Assembly (NCBI GenBank): GCA_036381195.1
Contig: DASVDH010000059.1
Span: forward strand, 1-64,000
Direction of reading: 5' to 3'
Length of the DNA: 64,000 nucleotides
Source of the DNA: RSA9 sp036381195
Lineage (GTDB): Bacteria; Gemmatimonadota; Gemmatimonadetes; Longimicrobiales; RSA9
Part shown: one piece after another, positions 29,078-37,713 of the stretch
How positions within the stretch are numbered: the first letter of the stretch is position 1
How the letters are laid out: the number at the start of each line of letters is the position of its first letter
The notes under the pieces: generated by a model
What the model was told of the DNA's origin: nothing
The model's input: the letters and a program-made list of their open reading frames with translations, nothing else
Database searches by the model: none
Made by a program: the position numbers and the translations under genes

Positions 29078-30656
29078 GGGTGCAGTGGAGCAGCCGGCAG
29101 CCCGCTCCGCCCGGTGGGTGGCAGCGGGTATTCTTTTCAGCCGGATCGCGGGCCTGCTGCGCGACCGGGTGTTCGCGCACTATTTCGGCACGTCGCTGTT
29201 CGCGGACGCGTTCCGCGCGGCGCTCCGCATGCCGAACGTGCTGCAGAACCTGCTGGGCGAGGGTACGCTCAGCGCATCCTTCATTCCGGTCTACGCGGGT
29301 CTCCTCGAGAAGGGAAGGGAAGAAGAAGCGGGACGCGTCGCCGGAGCGGTCTTCGCGTTGCTGCTGGCGGTGGCCGGCGGCATGGCGCTCGTCGGGATCG
29401 CGCTGGCGCCGGTCCTCGTGGACATCTTCCTCTGGGGCTTCGAGGGCGAGAAGCGGGACATCACCGTCACGCTCGTCCGCATCATCTTCCCGATGACCGG
29501 CATCCTCGTGCTGTCGGCGTGGACGCTGGGAATCCTCAACAGCCACAGGCAGTTCTTCCTCTCCTACGTGGCCCCGGTGGCGTGGAACGCCGCGATGATC
29601 GCGACGCTGGTCGCGCTCGGGGCGCGGCTGGATCAGCGCTCACTCGTCATCGCGCTCGCCTGGGGCGCGCTGGCGGGCGGCGTGCTGCAATTCGCCGTGC
29701 AGCTCCCGGGCGTGCTCCGGGCGGAGCGCGAGCTGCGCGTCGGCTTGGACCTCCGCCTGGCGGGGGTCCGGGAAACGGTGCGCAACGCGGGGCCCGCGAT
29801 CATGGGCCGGGGCGTGGTGCAACTGAGCGGCTGGGCCGACCTGATCCTGGCCTCGCTGCTGGCCGACGGCGCAGTCGCGGCGCTGGGGTACGCGACCACG
29901 CTCTACGCGCTCCCGGTGAGCCTGTTCGGCCTCTCCGTGGCGGCCGCGGAGCTGCCGGAGCTGTCGCGGCGGCGCGAGGGGGACGTGGAGGTGCTGCAGC
30001 AGCGGGTGAACGGCGGACTGCGCCAGATCGCGTTCTTCGTGGTCCCCTCGGTGGCGGGCTACGTCGTCCTCGGTGACGTGATCGTGGCCGCGCTGTATCA
30101 GACGGGCGACTTCGGCGCGAACGACACCGTGTTCGTGTGGCTGGTCCTGGCCGGCTACAGCGTCGGGCTGCTGGCGTCCACTGCGTCACGGCTGTTCTCC
30201 TCCGCGTTCTTCGCGCTGGGCGATACGCGCACGCCGGCGAAGTTCGCGCTGGTGCGCGTGCTGCTCGCGGCCGGCCTCGGCGTGCTCCTGATGACGCAGT
30301 TCGAGCGCTTCCAGCTCGACGGGCAGCCGCTCGGCGCCGCTGGCCTGAGCCTGGCGAGCGGGCTGGCCGCCTGGGTCGAGTGGACGCTGCTCCGGTCCCG
30401 CGCCGCGCGGCGGCTGGGCGTACTCGGCGCGGGCCGGGGCGCGATGGCCCGGATGCTCGTCGCCGCAGGCGCCGCGGCGCTCGCCGGCCGGGCGGCGGCC
30501 GCGCTCCTCCCGCCCATGAATCCGGTTCCCGAGGCGGTGCTCGTCCTCGGCGCCTTCGGCCTGGTCTACTTCGGAGCCGCCCGGCTGCTCGGGCTGCACG
30601 AGGCCGGCTTCGCCTGGGCGCGGATCACGCGTCGCCTGCGCGGCGGGCCGGCGTGA
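29061..30656 (+). CDS. murJ: Lipid II flippase MurJ
   Basis: MOP-superfamily membrane protein that flips lipid II to the periplasm; 531 residues, about 14 helices. Conserved MurJ features are SRIAGLLRDRVFAHYFG, ADAFRAALRMPNVLQNLLGE and the STASRLFSSAFFALGDTRTP segment. GTG 29061 is chosen over the longer open frame because the family begins close to this point; GTG 29082 is an alternative. It overlaps the preceding small membrane protein by 17 nt. Confidence 0.94.
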   Translation: MSSAAEGAVEQPAARSARWVAAGILFSRIAGLLRDRVFAHYFGTSLFADAFRAALRMPNVLQNLLGEGTLSASFIPVYAGLLEKGREEEAGRVAGAVFALLLAVAGGMALVGIALAPVLVDIFLWGFEGEKRDITVTLVRIIFPMTGILVLSAWTLGILNSHRQFFLSYVAPVAWNAAMIATLVALGARLDQRSLVIALAWGALAGGVLQFAVQLPGVLRAERELRVGLDLRLAGVRETVRNAGPAIMGRGVVQLSGWADLILASLLADGAVAALGYATTLYALPVSLFGLSVAAAELPELSRRREGDVEVLQQRVNGGLRQIAFFVVPSVAGYVVLGDVIVAALYQTGDFGANDTVFVWLVLAGYSVGLLASTASRLFSSAFFALGDTRTPAKFALVRVLLAAGLGVLLMTQFERFQLDGQPLGAAGLSLASGLAAWVEWTLLRSRAARRLGVLGAGRGAMARMLVAAGAAALAGRAAAALLPPMNPVPEAVLVLGAFGLVYFGAARLLGLHEAGFAWARITRRLRGGPA

Positions 30657-30880
30657 CCGGCCCGGCGCCCGCACCGCAGCGGCGGGGCAGGACGGACGGC
30701 GGCGCGGAGCGCCCACGGGCCGCCGGCGCGGATCGCTCACGGGCTGCCGGCGCGGCAGAGGGAGCGGGGAAACGCGAGATGCGGCCGGGGTATGATTCCG
30801 CGTTGTCGAGCCGCGCGCGGCGCCCGAGCCGGCGCCGCAGGCACGGCCGCACGAGCAGGGATGCTTTTCGGCGGAGAGAC

Positions 30881-32713
30881 GTGACCCCCGCGGACCTGGA
30901 CAGGAAGCTTCGCCACCTCCCCGCGCGCCCCGGTGTGTACCTGTTCAAGGATGTCCATGGCGCGATCCTCTACGTGGGCAAGGCCAAGTCGTTGCGTGCG
31001 CGCGTGCGCAACCATTTCAGCGCGGAAGGCACGATCTCTCCCAAGAACCGGGAGATGGTCCGCCGGGTCGCGGACGTGGACACGATCGTCGTCGGCTCGG
31101 AAGCAGAGGCGCTCCTCCTCGAGGCGAACCTCATCAAGGCACACCGGCCGCGCTTCAACGTCCAGCTCCGCGATGACAAGCGCTACCCGTACATCAAGGT
31201 CACGGTCCAGGAGCCGTTCCCTCGCGTGTACGTGACCCGGCGTCTCGAGAACGACGGGGCGCGATACTTCGGCCCGTACACGGACGTGGGGGCGATGCGC
31301 CAGGCGCTGGAGGTGGTCAAGCGCTACTATACTGTGCGGAGCTGCCGGTACGACCTCCCGCGGGAGGCGCCGAACCGGCCGTGCCTCGATTACCACATCG
31401 GCCGCTGCAAGGCGCCGTGCGTGGGGCTCCAAACGGAGGCCGAGTACCGCGCCATGGTGGAGGAGATCGTCGATGTGCTGAATGGGCGCGTGGACGCCGT
31501 GCGCGAGCGTGTGGGCGAGGAGATGCAGCAGGCCGTGAGCGCCCTCGAGTTCGAGCGTGCCGCCCGGTTGCGGGACGTGGCCTCCGCACTCGACGCGCTG
31601 GCTCAGCGCCAGCGCGTTCTCGATGTCCGGGGCGGCGACCAGGACGTCGTCGGCATGGCCCGCGACGGCGATTCCGCATGCTTCGTCCGCCTGCGGATCA
31701 GGGATGGCAAGCTGTTGGGCCGCGAGGTGGATTTCTTCGAGAACGCGGCAGACGAGGACGACGCCGGGCTGCTCGCGGCGGGTGTGTCTCGCCTCTACTT
31801 CGGGCGCGGCGATCAAGGCATGACGGATCTGCCCCGCGAGATCCTGTTGCCCTGCGAGTTCGAGGATAGGATGCTCGTCGAGGAAATGCTGTCCGCGAAG
31901 GCGGGGCGGCGGGTGCGTTCGCACGTGCCCGTGCGGGGCGAGAAGCTGCGGCTGGTGGAGCTGGCGAACCAGAACGCGCGGCACCTCCTGGAGGAGCGCG
32001 CGGTGCTCACGGAATCGGCGCGTGAGCGCGCGGACGACGTGCTCTACGAGCTCCAGGAGGAGCTGGACCTCAAGGTCGTGCCGCGCTTCGTCGTCTGCTT
32101 CGACATCTCGCACACACAAGGCAGCGAAGTGGTGGGGAGCGCCGTCGCCTTCGAGAACGGGGAGCCGAGCAAGGGGGAGTACCGCCGGTTCCGCATCAAA
32201 GGCGATTGGGGGAACGATGACTTCCGCTCGCTCGCGGAGGTGGTGGGGCGCTACTTCCGCCGCCGGCTCGATGAGGGCCGGCCACTGCCCGAGCTCGCGG
32301 TGATCGACGGCGGCAAGGGCCAGCTCACCGCGGCGCTCTCGGCGCTGGGTGCCCTCGGCGTGCATGACACCGCGGTGTGCGCGTTGGCGAAGCGGCTGGA
32401 GGAGGTTTACCTGCCGGGTCGCAGCGAGCCGGTCCGGCTGCCACGCACGAGCGCGGCGCTGCGCCTCCTCCAGCGGATCCGGAACGAGGCACACCGGTTC
32501 GCCATCGGCTACAACCGCAAGCTCCGGACGAAGCGCACGCTGGCCAGCGAGTTGCGGGAGATCCCCGGGATCGGGCCGGCGCGGCAGCGGGCGCTGCTCG
32601 AGCGGTTCGGCAGCGTGCGCGGCCTGCGCGCGGCGACGCCGGAAGAGATCGCAGCGGTGCCGGGCTTCTCGGAGAAGCTCGCCCGCCAGGTCCACGCTCA
32701 TCTCTCGCGCTGA
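30881..32713 (+). CDS. uvrC: UvrABC system protein C
   Basis: Excinuclease subunit that makes both incisions in nucleotide excision repair; 610 residues, the family norm. An N-terminal GIY-YIG nuclease (PGVYLFKDVHGAILYVGKAK) leads. A cysteine-bearing segment (CLDYHIGRCKAPCVG) and a UVR motif (ALEFERAARLRDVASAL) follow. Then come an RNase H-like nuclease domain (CFDISHTQGSEVVGS, VIDGGKGQL) and paired HhH motifs (EIPGIGPARQRALLERFG). GTG 30881, with GGAG at 30873-30876, is chosen; the frame is open to 30137 but the upstream residues are Arg-rich and inside murJ. gltX follows after one base. Confidence 0.95.
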   Translation: MTPADLDRKLRHLPARPGVYLFKDVHGAILYVGKAKSLRARVRNHFSAEGTISPKNREMVRRVADVDTIVVGSEAEALLLEANLIKAHRPRFNVQLRDDKRYPYIKVTVQEPFPRVYVTRRLENDGARYFGPYTDVGAMRQALEVVKRYYTVRSCRYDLPREAPNRPCLDYHIGRCKAPCVGLQTEAEYRAMVEEIVDVLNGRVDAVRERVGEEMQQAVSALEFERAARLRDVASALDALAQRQRVLDVRGGDQDVVGMARDGDSACFVRLRIRDGKLLGREVDFFENAADEDDAGLLAAGVSRLYFGRGDQGMTDLPREILLPCEFEDRMLVEEMLSAKAGRRVRSHVPVRGEKLRLVELANQNARHLLEERAVLTESARERADDVLYELQEELDLKVVPRFVVCFDISHTQGSEVVGSAVAFENGEPSKGEYRRFRIKGDWGNDDFRSLAEVVGRYFRRRLDEGRPLPELAVIDGGKGQLTAALSALGALGVHDTAVCALAKRLEEVYLPGRSEPVRLPRTSAALRLLQRIRNEAHRFAIGYNRKLRTKRTLASELREIPGIGPARQRALLERFGSVRGLRAATPEEIAAVPGFSEKLARQVHAHLSR

Positions 32714-32714
32714 C

Positions 32715-34193
32715 ATGGTGCGGACCCGCTTCGCTCCCAGCCCGACCGGCAGCCTGCACGTCGGCAACGCGCGGGTCGCGGTGCTGAACTGGCTGTTCGC
32801 GCGCAAGCACGGCGGCCAGTTCATCCTGCGGATCGAGGACACGGACAGCGAGCGCAACGTGCCCGGCGCGGAGGCCGAGATCATCGAGGATCTCCTCTGG
32901 CTCGGGCTGGAATGGGACGAAGGCCCGGGCGTGGAGGGCCCCGAGGGTGAGGGTCCGGTGGGGCCGTACCGGCAGAGCCAGCGTGGTCCGCTGTACCGCG
33001 ATCGCGCGGCGCATCTGCTCGAGACCGGTGCCGCGTTCCGGTGCTTCTGCACGGCGGAGGACCTGGAGGCGAAGAGGCGGGCCGCGCTCGCGCGGGGCGA
33101 GACGCCGAGGTACGATGGAACGTGCCGGCGACTCTCGGCGGCGGATGTGGCGCGGCTGGAGCGGGAGGGACGCGAGGCGGCGATCCGGTTCCGCGTGCCG
33201 GAGAGCGGAACCATCGTCGTGGAGGACGCGGTGCGGGGGCGCGTGCGGTTCGACGCGTCCACGCTCGGCGATTTCGTGATCGTCCGCGCGGACGGGCAGC
33301 CGACCTACAACTTCGCGGTCGTCGTGGACGACATCCACATGCGGATCACGCACGTGATCCGCGGCGTGGGCCATCTGTCCAACACGCCGCGGCAGGTGCT
33401 GCTGTACGCGGCGCTGGGCGAGAAGCCGCCCGTCTTCGCGCACGTGCCAACCGTGCTCGGCCCCGACCGCCAGAAGCTCTCCAAGCGCCACGGCGCCCGC
33501 GCGCTCGCGGAGTACCGGCGGGAGGGGTACCACCCGGATGGGCTGGTCAACTACCTCTCGCTGCTGGGGTGGTCGAGCCCGTCTGGCGATGAGTTCCTGA
33601 CGCGGGAGCGGCTGATCAACGAGATCTCGCTGGAGCGCATCGGCCAGGCGGACGTGGTGTTCGACCCGGAGAAGCTGCGCTGGCTTTCGGCGCGCCACAT
33701 CGACCGCCTGCCCCTGCCCGACCTGGTGGAGGCGGTGAGCCCGTTCGTGGATCGCGAGCGCTTCCCCCTGGGCGATGACGTGTTGCCCGCCGCCGTCGCC
33801 GCCGTGCGGACCCATCTCTCGACGTACTCGGAGATCAACGACCACCTGGCGCCGTTCGTTTCGCCGCTGGATGACGCCGGCCGTGCCGCGCGCGACGCCG
33901 CCATGCGCGATGCCGATGCGCGCCGGGTGGTGGAGGCGGCGCGGCAGGAGCTGGAGGCCGTCGAGCCATGGGAGGAGGACAGGGTGGGCCAGGCCGTGCG
34001 CGCGGCCGGACGGCGGGTGGGCGCCGCCGGACGCCGGCTCTACGAGCCCATCCGCCTGGCCCTGATCGGCCGGCCGCACGGCCCGCCGCTCGCCGCCACG
34101 GCATTCGTCCTCGGCCGGGCCGCGACCCTGGCGCGGCTGGACGAAGCGCTCGCCGATGGTGGGAGGAGCGCGCCGCGAAGCGCTCCGGGCTGA
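32715..34193 (+). CDS. gltX: Glutamyl-tRNA synthetase
   Basis: Class I synthetase charging tRNA-Glu; 492 residues. The HIGH-type motif is SPTGSLHVGNAR and the KMSKS-type motif KLSKRHGA, both in the expected places. FILRIEDTDSERN is the glutamate-binding stretch, and the C-terminal helical domain binds the anticodon. Whether it also misacylates tRNA-Gln cannot be judged; no gatCAB or glnS is in the window. ATG 32715 lies directly after the uvrC stop. Confidence 0.95.
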   Translation: MVRTRFAPSPTGSLHVGNARVAVLNWLFARKHGGQFILRIEDTDSERNVPGAEAEIIEDLLWLGLEWDEGPGVEGPEGEGPVGPYRQSQRGPLYRDRAAHLLETGAAFRCFCTAEDLEAKRRAALARGETPRYDGTCRRLSAADVARLEREGREAAIRFRVPESGTIVVEDAVRGRVRFDASTLGDFVIVRADGQPTYNFAVVVDDIHMRITHVIRGVGHLSNTPRQVLLYAALGEKPPVFAHVPTVLGPDRQKLSKRHGARALAEYRREGYHPDGLVNYLSLLGWSSPSGDEFLTRERLINEISLERIGQADVVFDPEKLRWLSARHIDRLPLPDLVEAVSPFVDRERFPLGDDVLPAAVAAVRTHLSTYSEINDHLAPFVSPLDDAGRAARDAAMRDADARRVVEAARQELEAVEPWEEDRVGQAVRAAGRRVGAAGRRLYEPIRLALIGRPHGPPLAATAFVLGRAATLARLDEALADGGRSAPRSAPG

Positions 34194-34231
34194 TCCCTCC
34201 AACCCGGGTCCCCGCTGGCACTTGCGAGCGT

Positions 34232-34260
34232 TTGACGGAGGCGCGGCCGGGCCCTATCTT
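34232..34260 (+). promoter_or_regulatory. Putative larC promoter (TTGACG-N17-TATCTT)
   Basis: TTGACG (34232-34237), 17-nt spacer, TATCTT (34255-34260). A start near 34267 would leave a leader of about 33 nt. That leader carries the small hairpin CCGCC-CGAAA-GGCGG (34266-34280) before the GGAGG Shine-Dalgarno at 34291. Confidence 0.6.
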
Positions 34261-34299
34261 CCGCGCCGCCCGAAAGGCGGAACGGACGCTGGAGGCCGG

Positions 34300-35475
34300 T
34301 TGCGCGAGCTGATCTTCGATCCCTTCGCCGGGATCAGCGGGGACATGATTCTCGGCGGCCTGGTTGACCTCGGCCTCGACCCCGCATGGCTCCGCGGCTT
34401 CATCGGTTCGCTCGGCCTGGGCGAGGTCGGCGTCGAGGTGACGCGTGTCGAGCGGCGCGGGATCGCCTGCTCGCGGGTCCGCTTCGAGCTCCCGCACGAA
34501 CACGCGCACCGGCACCTCGCCGATGTCCTCGCGATCGTGGACCGGGCCGCCGCCCCGCCCGGCGTGCGGAGCCGGGCGGCGGCCGTGTTCCGCCGCCTCG
34601 CCGAGGCGGAGGCCGGCATCCACGGTGTGCCCGTCGAGCGCGTCCATTTCCACGAGGTCGGGGCGCTGGACGCGATCCTGGACGTGCTGTGCGCGATCGC
34701 CGGCGCGGAGGAGCTCGGCTTCGAGCGGTTCTCGACGCGCCCCATCGAACTTGGCTCCGGCTGGGTCCAGATCGAGCACGGCCGCTTCCCCGTCCCCGCG
34801 CCCGCCGCTCTGAAGCTGCTGGAGGGGCTCCCCGTGCGGGAATCCGGCTTCGCCGGCGAGTGCACGACCCCGACGGGCGCGGCGATCCTCGCGGAACTGA
34901 CCAGCGGCCGGACGGCCCCGGACACGTTCGTCCTGCTCGCGAGCGGCTTCGGGGCGGGCAGCCGCGACCCGGAGGATCGCCCCAACTGCCTGCGTCTGAT
35001 CGCTGCCGAAGCAGCGGACAGGTCGGCCGGGTTGCTGCTCATCCAGGCGGACGTGGACGACCTGGCGCCGGAGTACGCGCCACCCGCGCAGGAGGCGGCC
35101 CTCGCCGCGGGCGCGCTCGACGCCGTCGTCATCCCCCTGGCCATGAAGAAGGGGCGCCCCGGCCTCCGGCTGGAAGCGCTGGTGCCGGACGCGGCGCTGG
35201 ACGCGGTGCTGGGTGCGCTTTTCCGGGCCACGCCGACGATCGGCGTGCGCTACTGGCCCGTGGCCCGGCCGGCGTTGCGGCGAGCCGAGCGGGTGCGCGA
35301 GTGGCGGGGCCAGACGATCCGGTTCAAGCAGGTCTGGCTGCCGGATGGCACCTGCCGGTTCAAGCCCGAGTATGAGGACGTGGTCCGGGCAGCGAGCGCG
35401 CTGGGCCTGGCGCCGTATCAAGTCCGGGCCGCCCTGGAAGGAGAGGGGGCGGCCGAAGATGACCCGAGATCCTGA
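34300..35475 (+). CDS. larC: Nickel-pincer cofactor biosynthesis protein LarC
   Basis: CTP-dependent cyclometallase that inserts nickel in the pincer cofactor of lactate racemase and related epimerases; 391 residues as one uninterrupted chain (in Lactobacillus larC needs a frameshift). The N-terminus LIFDPFAGISGDMILGGL, the central VHFHEVGALDAILD and the CTTPTGAAIL stretch are family hallmarks. The start is TTG 34300 with GGAGG 4 nt upstream; the product then begins at the conserved FDPFAGISGDM. The His-rich HEHAHRH segment may bind metal. LarB, LarE and LarA are not in the window. Confidence 0.92.
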   Translation: MRELIFDPFAGISGDMILGGLVDLGLDPAWLRGFIGSLGLGEVGVEVTRVERRGIACSRVRFELPHEHAHRHLADVLAIVDRAAAPPGVRSRAAAVFRRLAEAEAGIHGVPVERVHFHEVGALDAILDVLCAIAGAEELGFERFSTRPIELGSGWVQIEHGRFPVPAPAALKLLEGLPVRESGFAGECTTPTGAAILAELTSGRTAPDTFVLLASGFGAGSRDPEDRPNCLRLIAAEAADRSAGLLLIQADVDDLAPEYAPPAQEAALAAGALDAVVIPLAMKKGRPGLRLEALVPDAALDAVLGALFRATPTIGVRYWPVARPALRRAERVREWRGQTIRFKQVWLPDGTCRFKPEYEDVVRAASALGLAPYQVRAALEGEGAAEDDPRS

Positions 35476-35497
35476 CCGCAGCCCCTGGAGGCGGATC

Positions 35498-37000
35498 ATG
35501 TACCCTCGTCGTATCAAGGGTGGTCGTACGGCTGGCGTTCTCGGCCTGCTGCTCACGTCGTTGCTCGGCGGGGCACTGTTCCCGGCGGCGGCGAGTGGGC
35601 AGCGGAGGCCATCCAACAACATGTGGACACGGAGCACGGCCCTGTACCTGGACCGTGCGCGGAAGAACCCGCGACCGGACGAGAAGCGTGAGCTGCTCCT
35701 CCAGGCGCTGGAGGCGGTCAAGGAGGGGATCGCCAAGGACCCGGACAACCCGCAGATCTGGTTCCTGGCCGGCAGGACGTACGTGCAACTGGACTCGCTG
35801 GCCCAGGCGGACTCGGCGTTCACGAAGGCCCAGGAGCTGTACCCGGACTACGAGAAGGAGATCGACGTCCACCGGCGCAACGCCTGGGTCGCGAGGTACA
35901 ACGCCGGCATCGGCGCGCTCCAGCAGCAGGACATCGACGGGGCCATTGCGTTGCTGGAGAAGGCGGACCTGATCTACGACAAGATGCCCAATGCGCGGCT
36001 GCAGCTCGGCAGCCTGTACGCCGGAAAGGGGGAACACGAGCGGGCGGTCGCGGCGTATCGCGGGGCGCTCGAGATCCTGCGTGGGCCTGCGCGCGAGGGC
36101 CTCGAGGAGAAGGAGGCCGCGCAATGGCGGGAGAACGAGGAGATCGCGACCTTCAACCTGGCGCAGTTGCTCGCACAGCTCGGCCGGGACGAGGAGGCGG
36201 CGCAGGCGTACCGTGACTTCCTCGCGCGCGAGCCGCAGAACCGTGCCGCGAAGATCAACCTGGCGATCGTGCTGAGCCGGCTCGGGCGTTCGGATGAGGC
36301 CGCGGAGATCTACACGGAGCTGATGGGTCAGGCGGACGTGACGGCGAACGAGCTGTTCACGATCGGCCTCGGATTGTACAACGGCGAGCAGTTCGCACGC
36401 GCCGCCGAGGCGTTCCGGAAGTCGCTGGAGCTGAACCCCCACGCGCGCGACGCGCTCTACAACCTGGCGCAGGCGCTGTACCGGCAGAGCACGAGCCTGG
36501 AAGAGGCACGGGAGAAGGCGAGCGGCGACGAGGAGAGGAAGGCGGCGGCCGACCTCCAGTCGGTGTATGACGAGCTCCGGACCGTGTCCGAGAAGCTGCG
36601 GACGTTGGATCCCCGCAACCGGAACGTGATGCTGCTGCTGGCACGCGCGTATCGTGGCCTGGCGGACGTGAACGCCGACGATGCCGCGACGAGCGAAGCA
36701 TGGCGCCAGAAGGCGCTCGATCTGCTGCAAGCTCAGGAGCAGCTCTCGTTCGAGGTCGGCGACGTGAGGATGGCGGCAGAGGAGGGGAAGGTCACGATCT
36801 CGGGCAGCATCACCAATCTCAAGCTCGAGGCCGGGACCCCGATCCGGATCCGTGTGATCGCGGTGGGAAAGGACGGAGCGGAGGTCGGCTCGCAAGAGGT
36901 CTCCGTGGCCGCGCCGGCGGCCGATGCGAAGGAGCGCTTCGAGGCGGTGATCGAAGCGGGCGTCGAGGTCGCGGGCTGGAAGTACGAAGTCCTGGAATAG
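35498..37000 (+). CDS. Secreted TPR-repeat protein
   Basis: A 500-residue exported protein of unknown specific role. A signal peptide (basic start, hydrophobic GVLGLLLTSLLGGALF, cleavage near AAASGQ) is followed by about eight tetratricopeptide repeats (about 70-400), for example AAEAFRKSLELNPHARDALYNLAQALY. A C-terminal beta-rich domain (about 420-500, KVTISGSITNLKLEAGTPI) follows. GGAGG at 35487-35491 sits 6 nt before ATG 35498, which fixes the start over ATG 35459. TPR proteins of this type usually scaffold periplasmic complexes. Confidence 0.8.
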   Translation: MYPRRIKGGRTAGVLGLLLTSLLGGALFPAAASGQRRPSNNMWTRSTALYLDRARKNPRPDEKRELLLQALEAVKEGIAKDPDNPQIWFLAGRTYVQLDSLAQADSAFTKAQELYPDYEKEIDVHRRNAWVARYNAGIGALQQQDIDGAIALLEKADLIYDKMPNARLQLGSLYAGKGEHERAVAAYRGALEILRGPAREGLEEKEAAQWRENEEIATFNLAQLLAQLGRDEEAAQAYRDFLAREPQNRAAKINLAIVLSRLGRSDEAAEIYTELMGQADVTANELFTIGLGLYNGEQFARAAEAFRKSLELNPHARDALYNLAQALYRQSTSLEEAREKASGDEERKAAADLQSVYDELRTVSEKLRTLDPRNRNVMLLLARAYRGLADVNADDAATSEAWRQKALDLLQAQEQLSFEVGDVRMAAEEGKVTISGSITNLKLEAGTPIRIRVIAVGKDGAEVGSQEVSVAAPAADAKERFEAVIEAGVEVAGWKYEVLE

Positions 37001-37153
37001 GCCGTGCTGCGGCGCGCAGCCGGCACACGGCCTGCCGGCTGCGAGTCGGTGGAGACGGAAGGCGGGAGCGGGGGCGCCCGGAGACGAGCGGCGCTCCCGC
37101 TCCTTGCCGTTCTGCGCGGCGTGTGCCGGATGCGGCCGCGCGAGGAGGGCGAG

Positions 37154-37606
37154 GTGGAGGTCCGCAACTGCAGTACGCATCCCGATCGCGCCGCGGTGGG
37201 CCGCTGCGTGATCTGTGGCGCCCCGGTCTGCGAGCGATGCATCGGCGACGCCGGGGGCGAGCGGCTGTGCGGGCGTCACGCGGCCGTGATGCTCATCGAA
37301 GGTTGGGCCCAGGTCTACGTGACCTCGGACGACATTGCGGCGGAGCTCATCCGCGACAACCTCCGGCTGGAGGGGGTGGACGCGGAGGTGTTCTCCCAGA
37401 AGGACCATTTCGCGTTCACCGCAGACATGGGCGACCTGAGCCCGGTCCGGGTCATGGTCCCCGCGGAGCAGTTCGAGGATGCGCTCCGGATCGTGCGCGA
37501 GTACGCGGACCGGCGGGGCGAGGTGCGGTTCGCGTGCCCGACCTGCGGCCAGCCGCTGGAGCCCGGGGCCAGGCGCTGCCCCTCGTGCGGGGCGGTCCTC
37601 TCGTGA
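37154..37606 (+). CDS. Zinc-binding protein with DUF2007 domain
   Basis: About 150 residues in three parts. An N-terminal B-box-like zinc finger has C, H and CxxC pairs (NCSTHPDRAAVGRCVICGAP). A central DUF2007 domain (VYVTSDDIAAELIRDNLRLEG, with the VRVMVPAEQFEDALRIV ending) is annotated in databases as a putative signal-transducing domain. A C-terminal CPTCGQPLEPGARRCPSCG ribbon closes the protein. GTG 37154 is chosen because AGGAGGG lies 4 nt upstream; ATG 37130 is an alternative. Function unknown. Confidence 0.78.
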   Translation: MEVRNCSTHPDRAAVGRCVICGAPVCERCIGDAGGERLCGRHAAVMLIEGWAQVYVTSDDIAAELIRDNLRLEGVDAEVFSQKDHFAFTADMGDLSPVRVMVPAEQFEDALRIVREYADRRGEVRFACPTCGQPLEPGARRCPSCGAVLS

Positions 37607-37619
37607 ACGGGGCGCTCGC

Positions 37620-37648
37620 TTGAAGCCGGGGATTGCGTGTCTTATCTT
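37620..37648 (+). promoter_or_regulatory. Putative promoter (TTGAAG-N17-TATCTT)
   Basis: TTGAAG (37620-37625), 17-nt spacer, TATCTT (37643-37648). It would drive the DUF512-der-plsY-gpsA-merR run. Predicted start near 37655, leader about 60 nt. Confidence 0.6.
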
Positions 37649-37671
37649 TCCATGTTGCCTGGAGTTGGGAC

Positions 37672-37697
37672 CGGGGGCGGTCGCGCGGCCGCCCCCG
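37672..37697 (+). promoter_or_regulatory. Leader hairpin before the DUF512 gene
   Basis: CGGGGGCGG pairs with CCGCCCCCG around an 8-nt loop (37681-37688), about 17 nt after the predicted transcription start and 16 nt before the ATG. No U-tract. Similar hairpins follow other promoters in the window. Confidence 0.4.
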
Positions 37698-37713
37698 CGG
37701 CGCGCATGGGGTC

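Noticed and set aside
30137..30880. Extended N-terminus for uvrC
   Set aside because: The added residues are Arg/Gly-rich, lie mostly within murJ in another frame, and give a protein far longer than UvrC.
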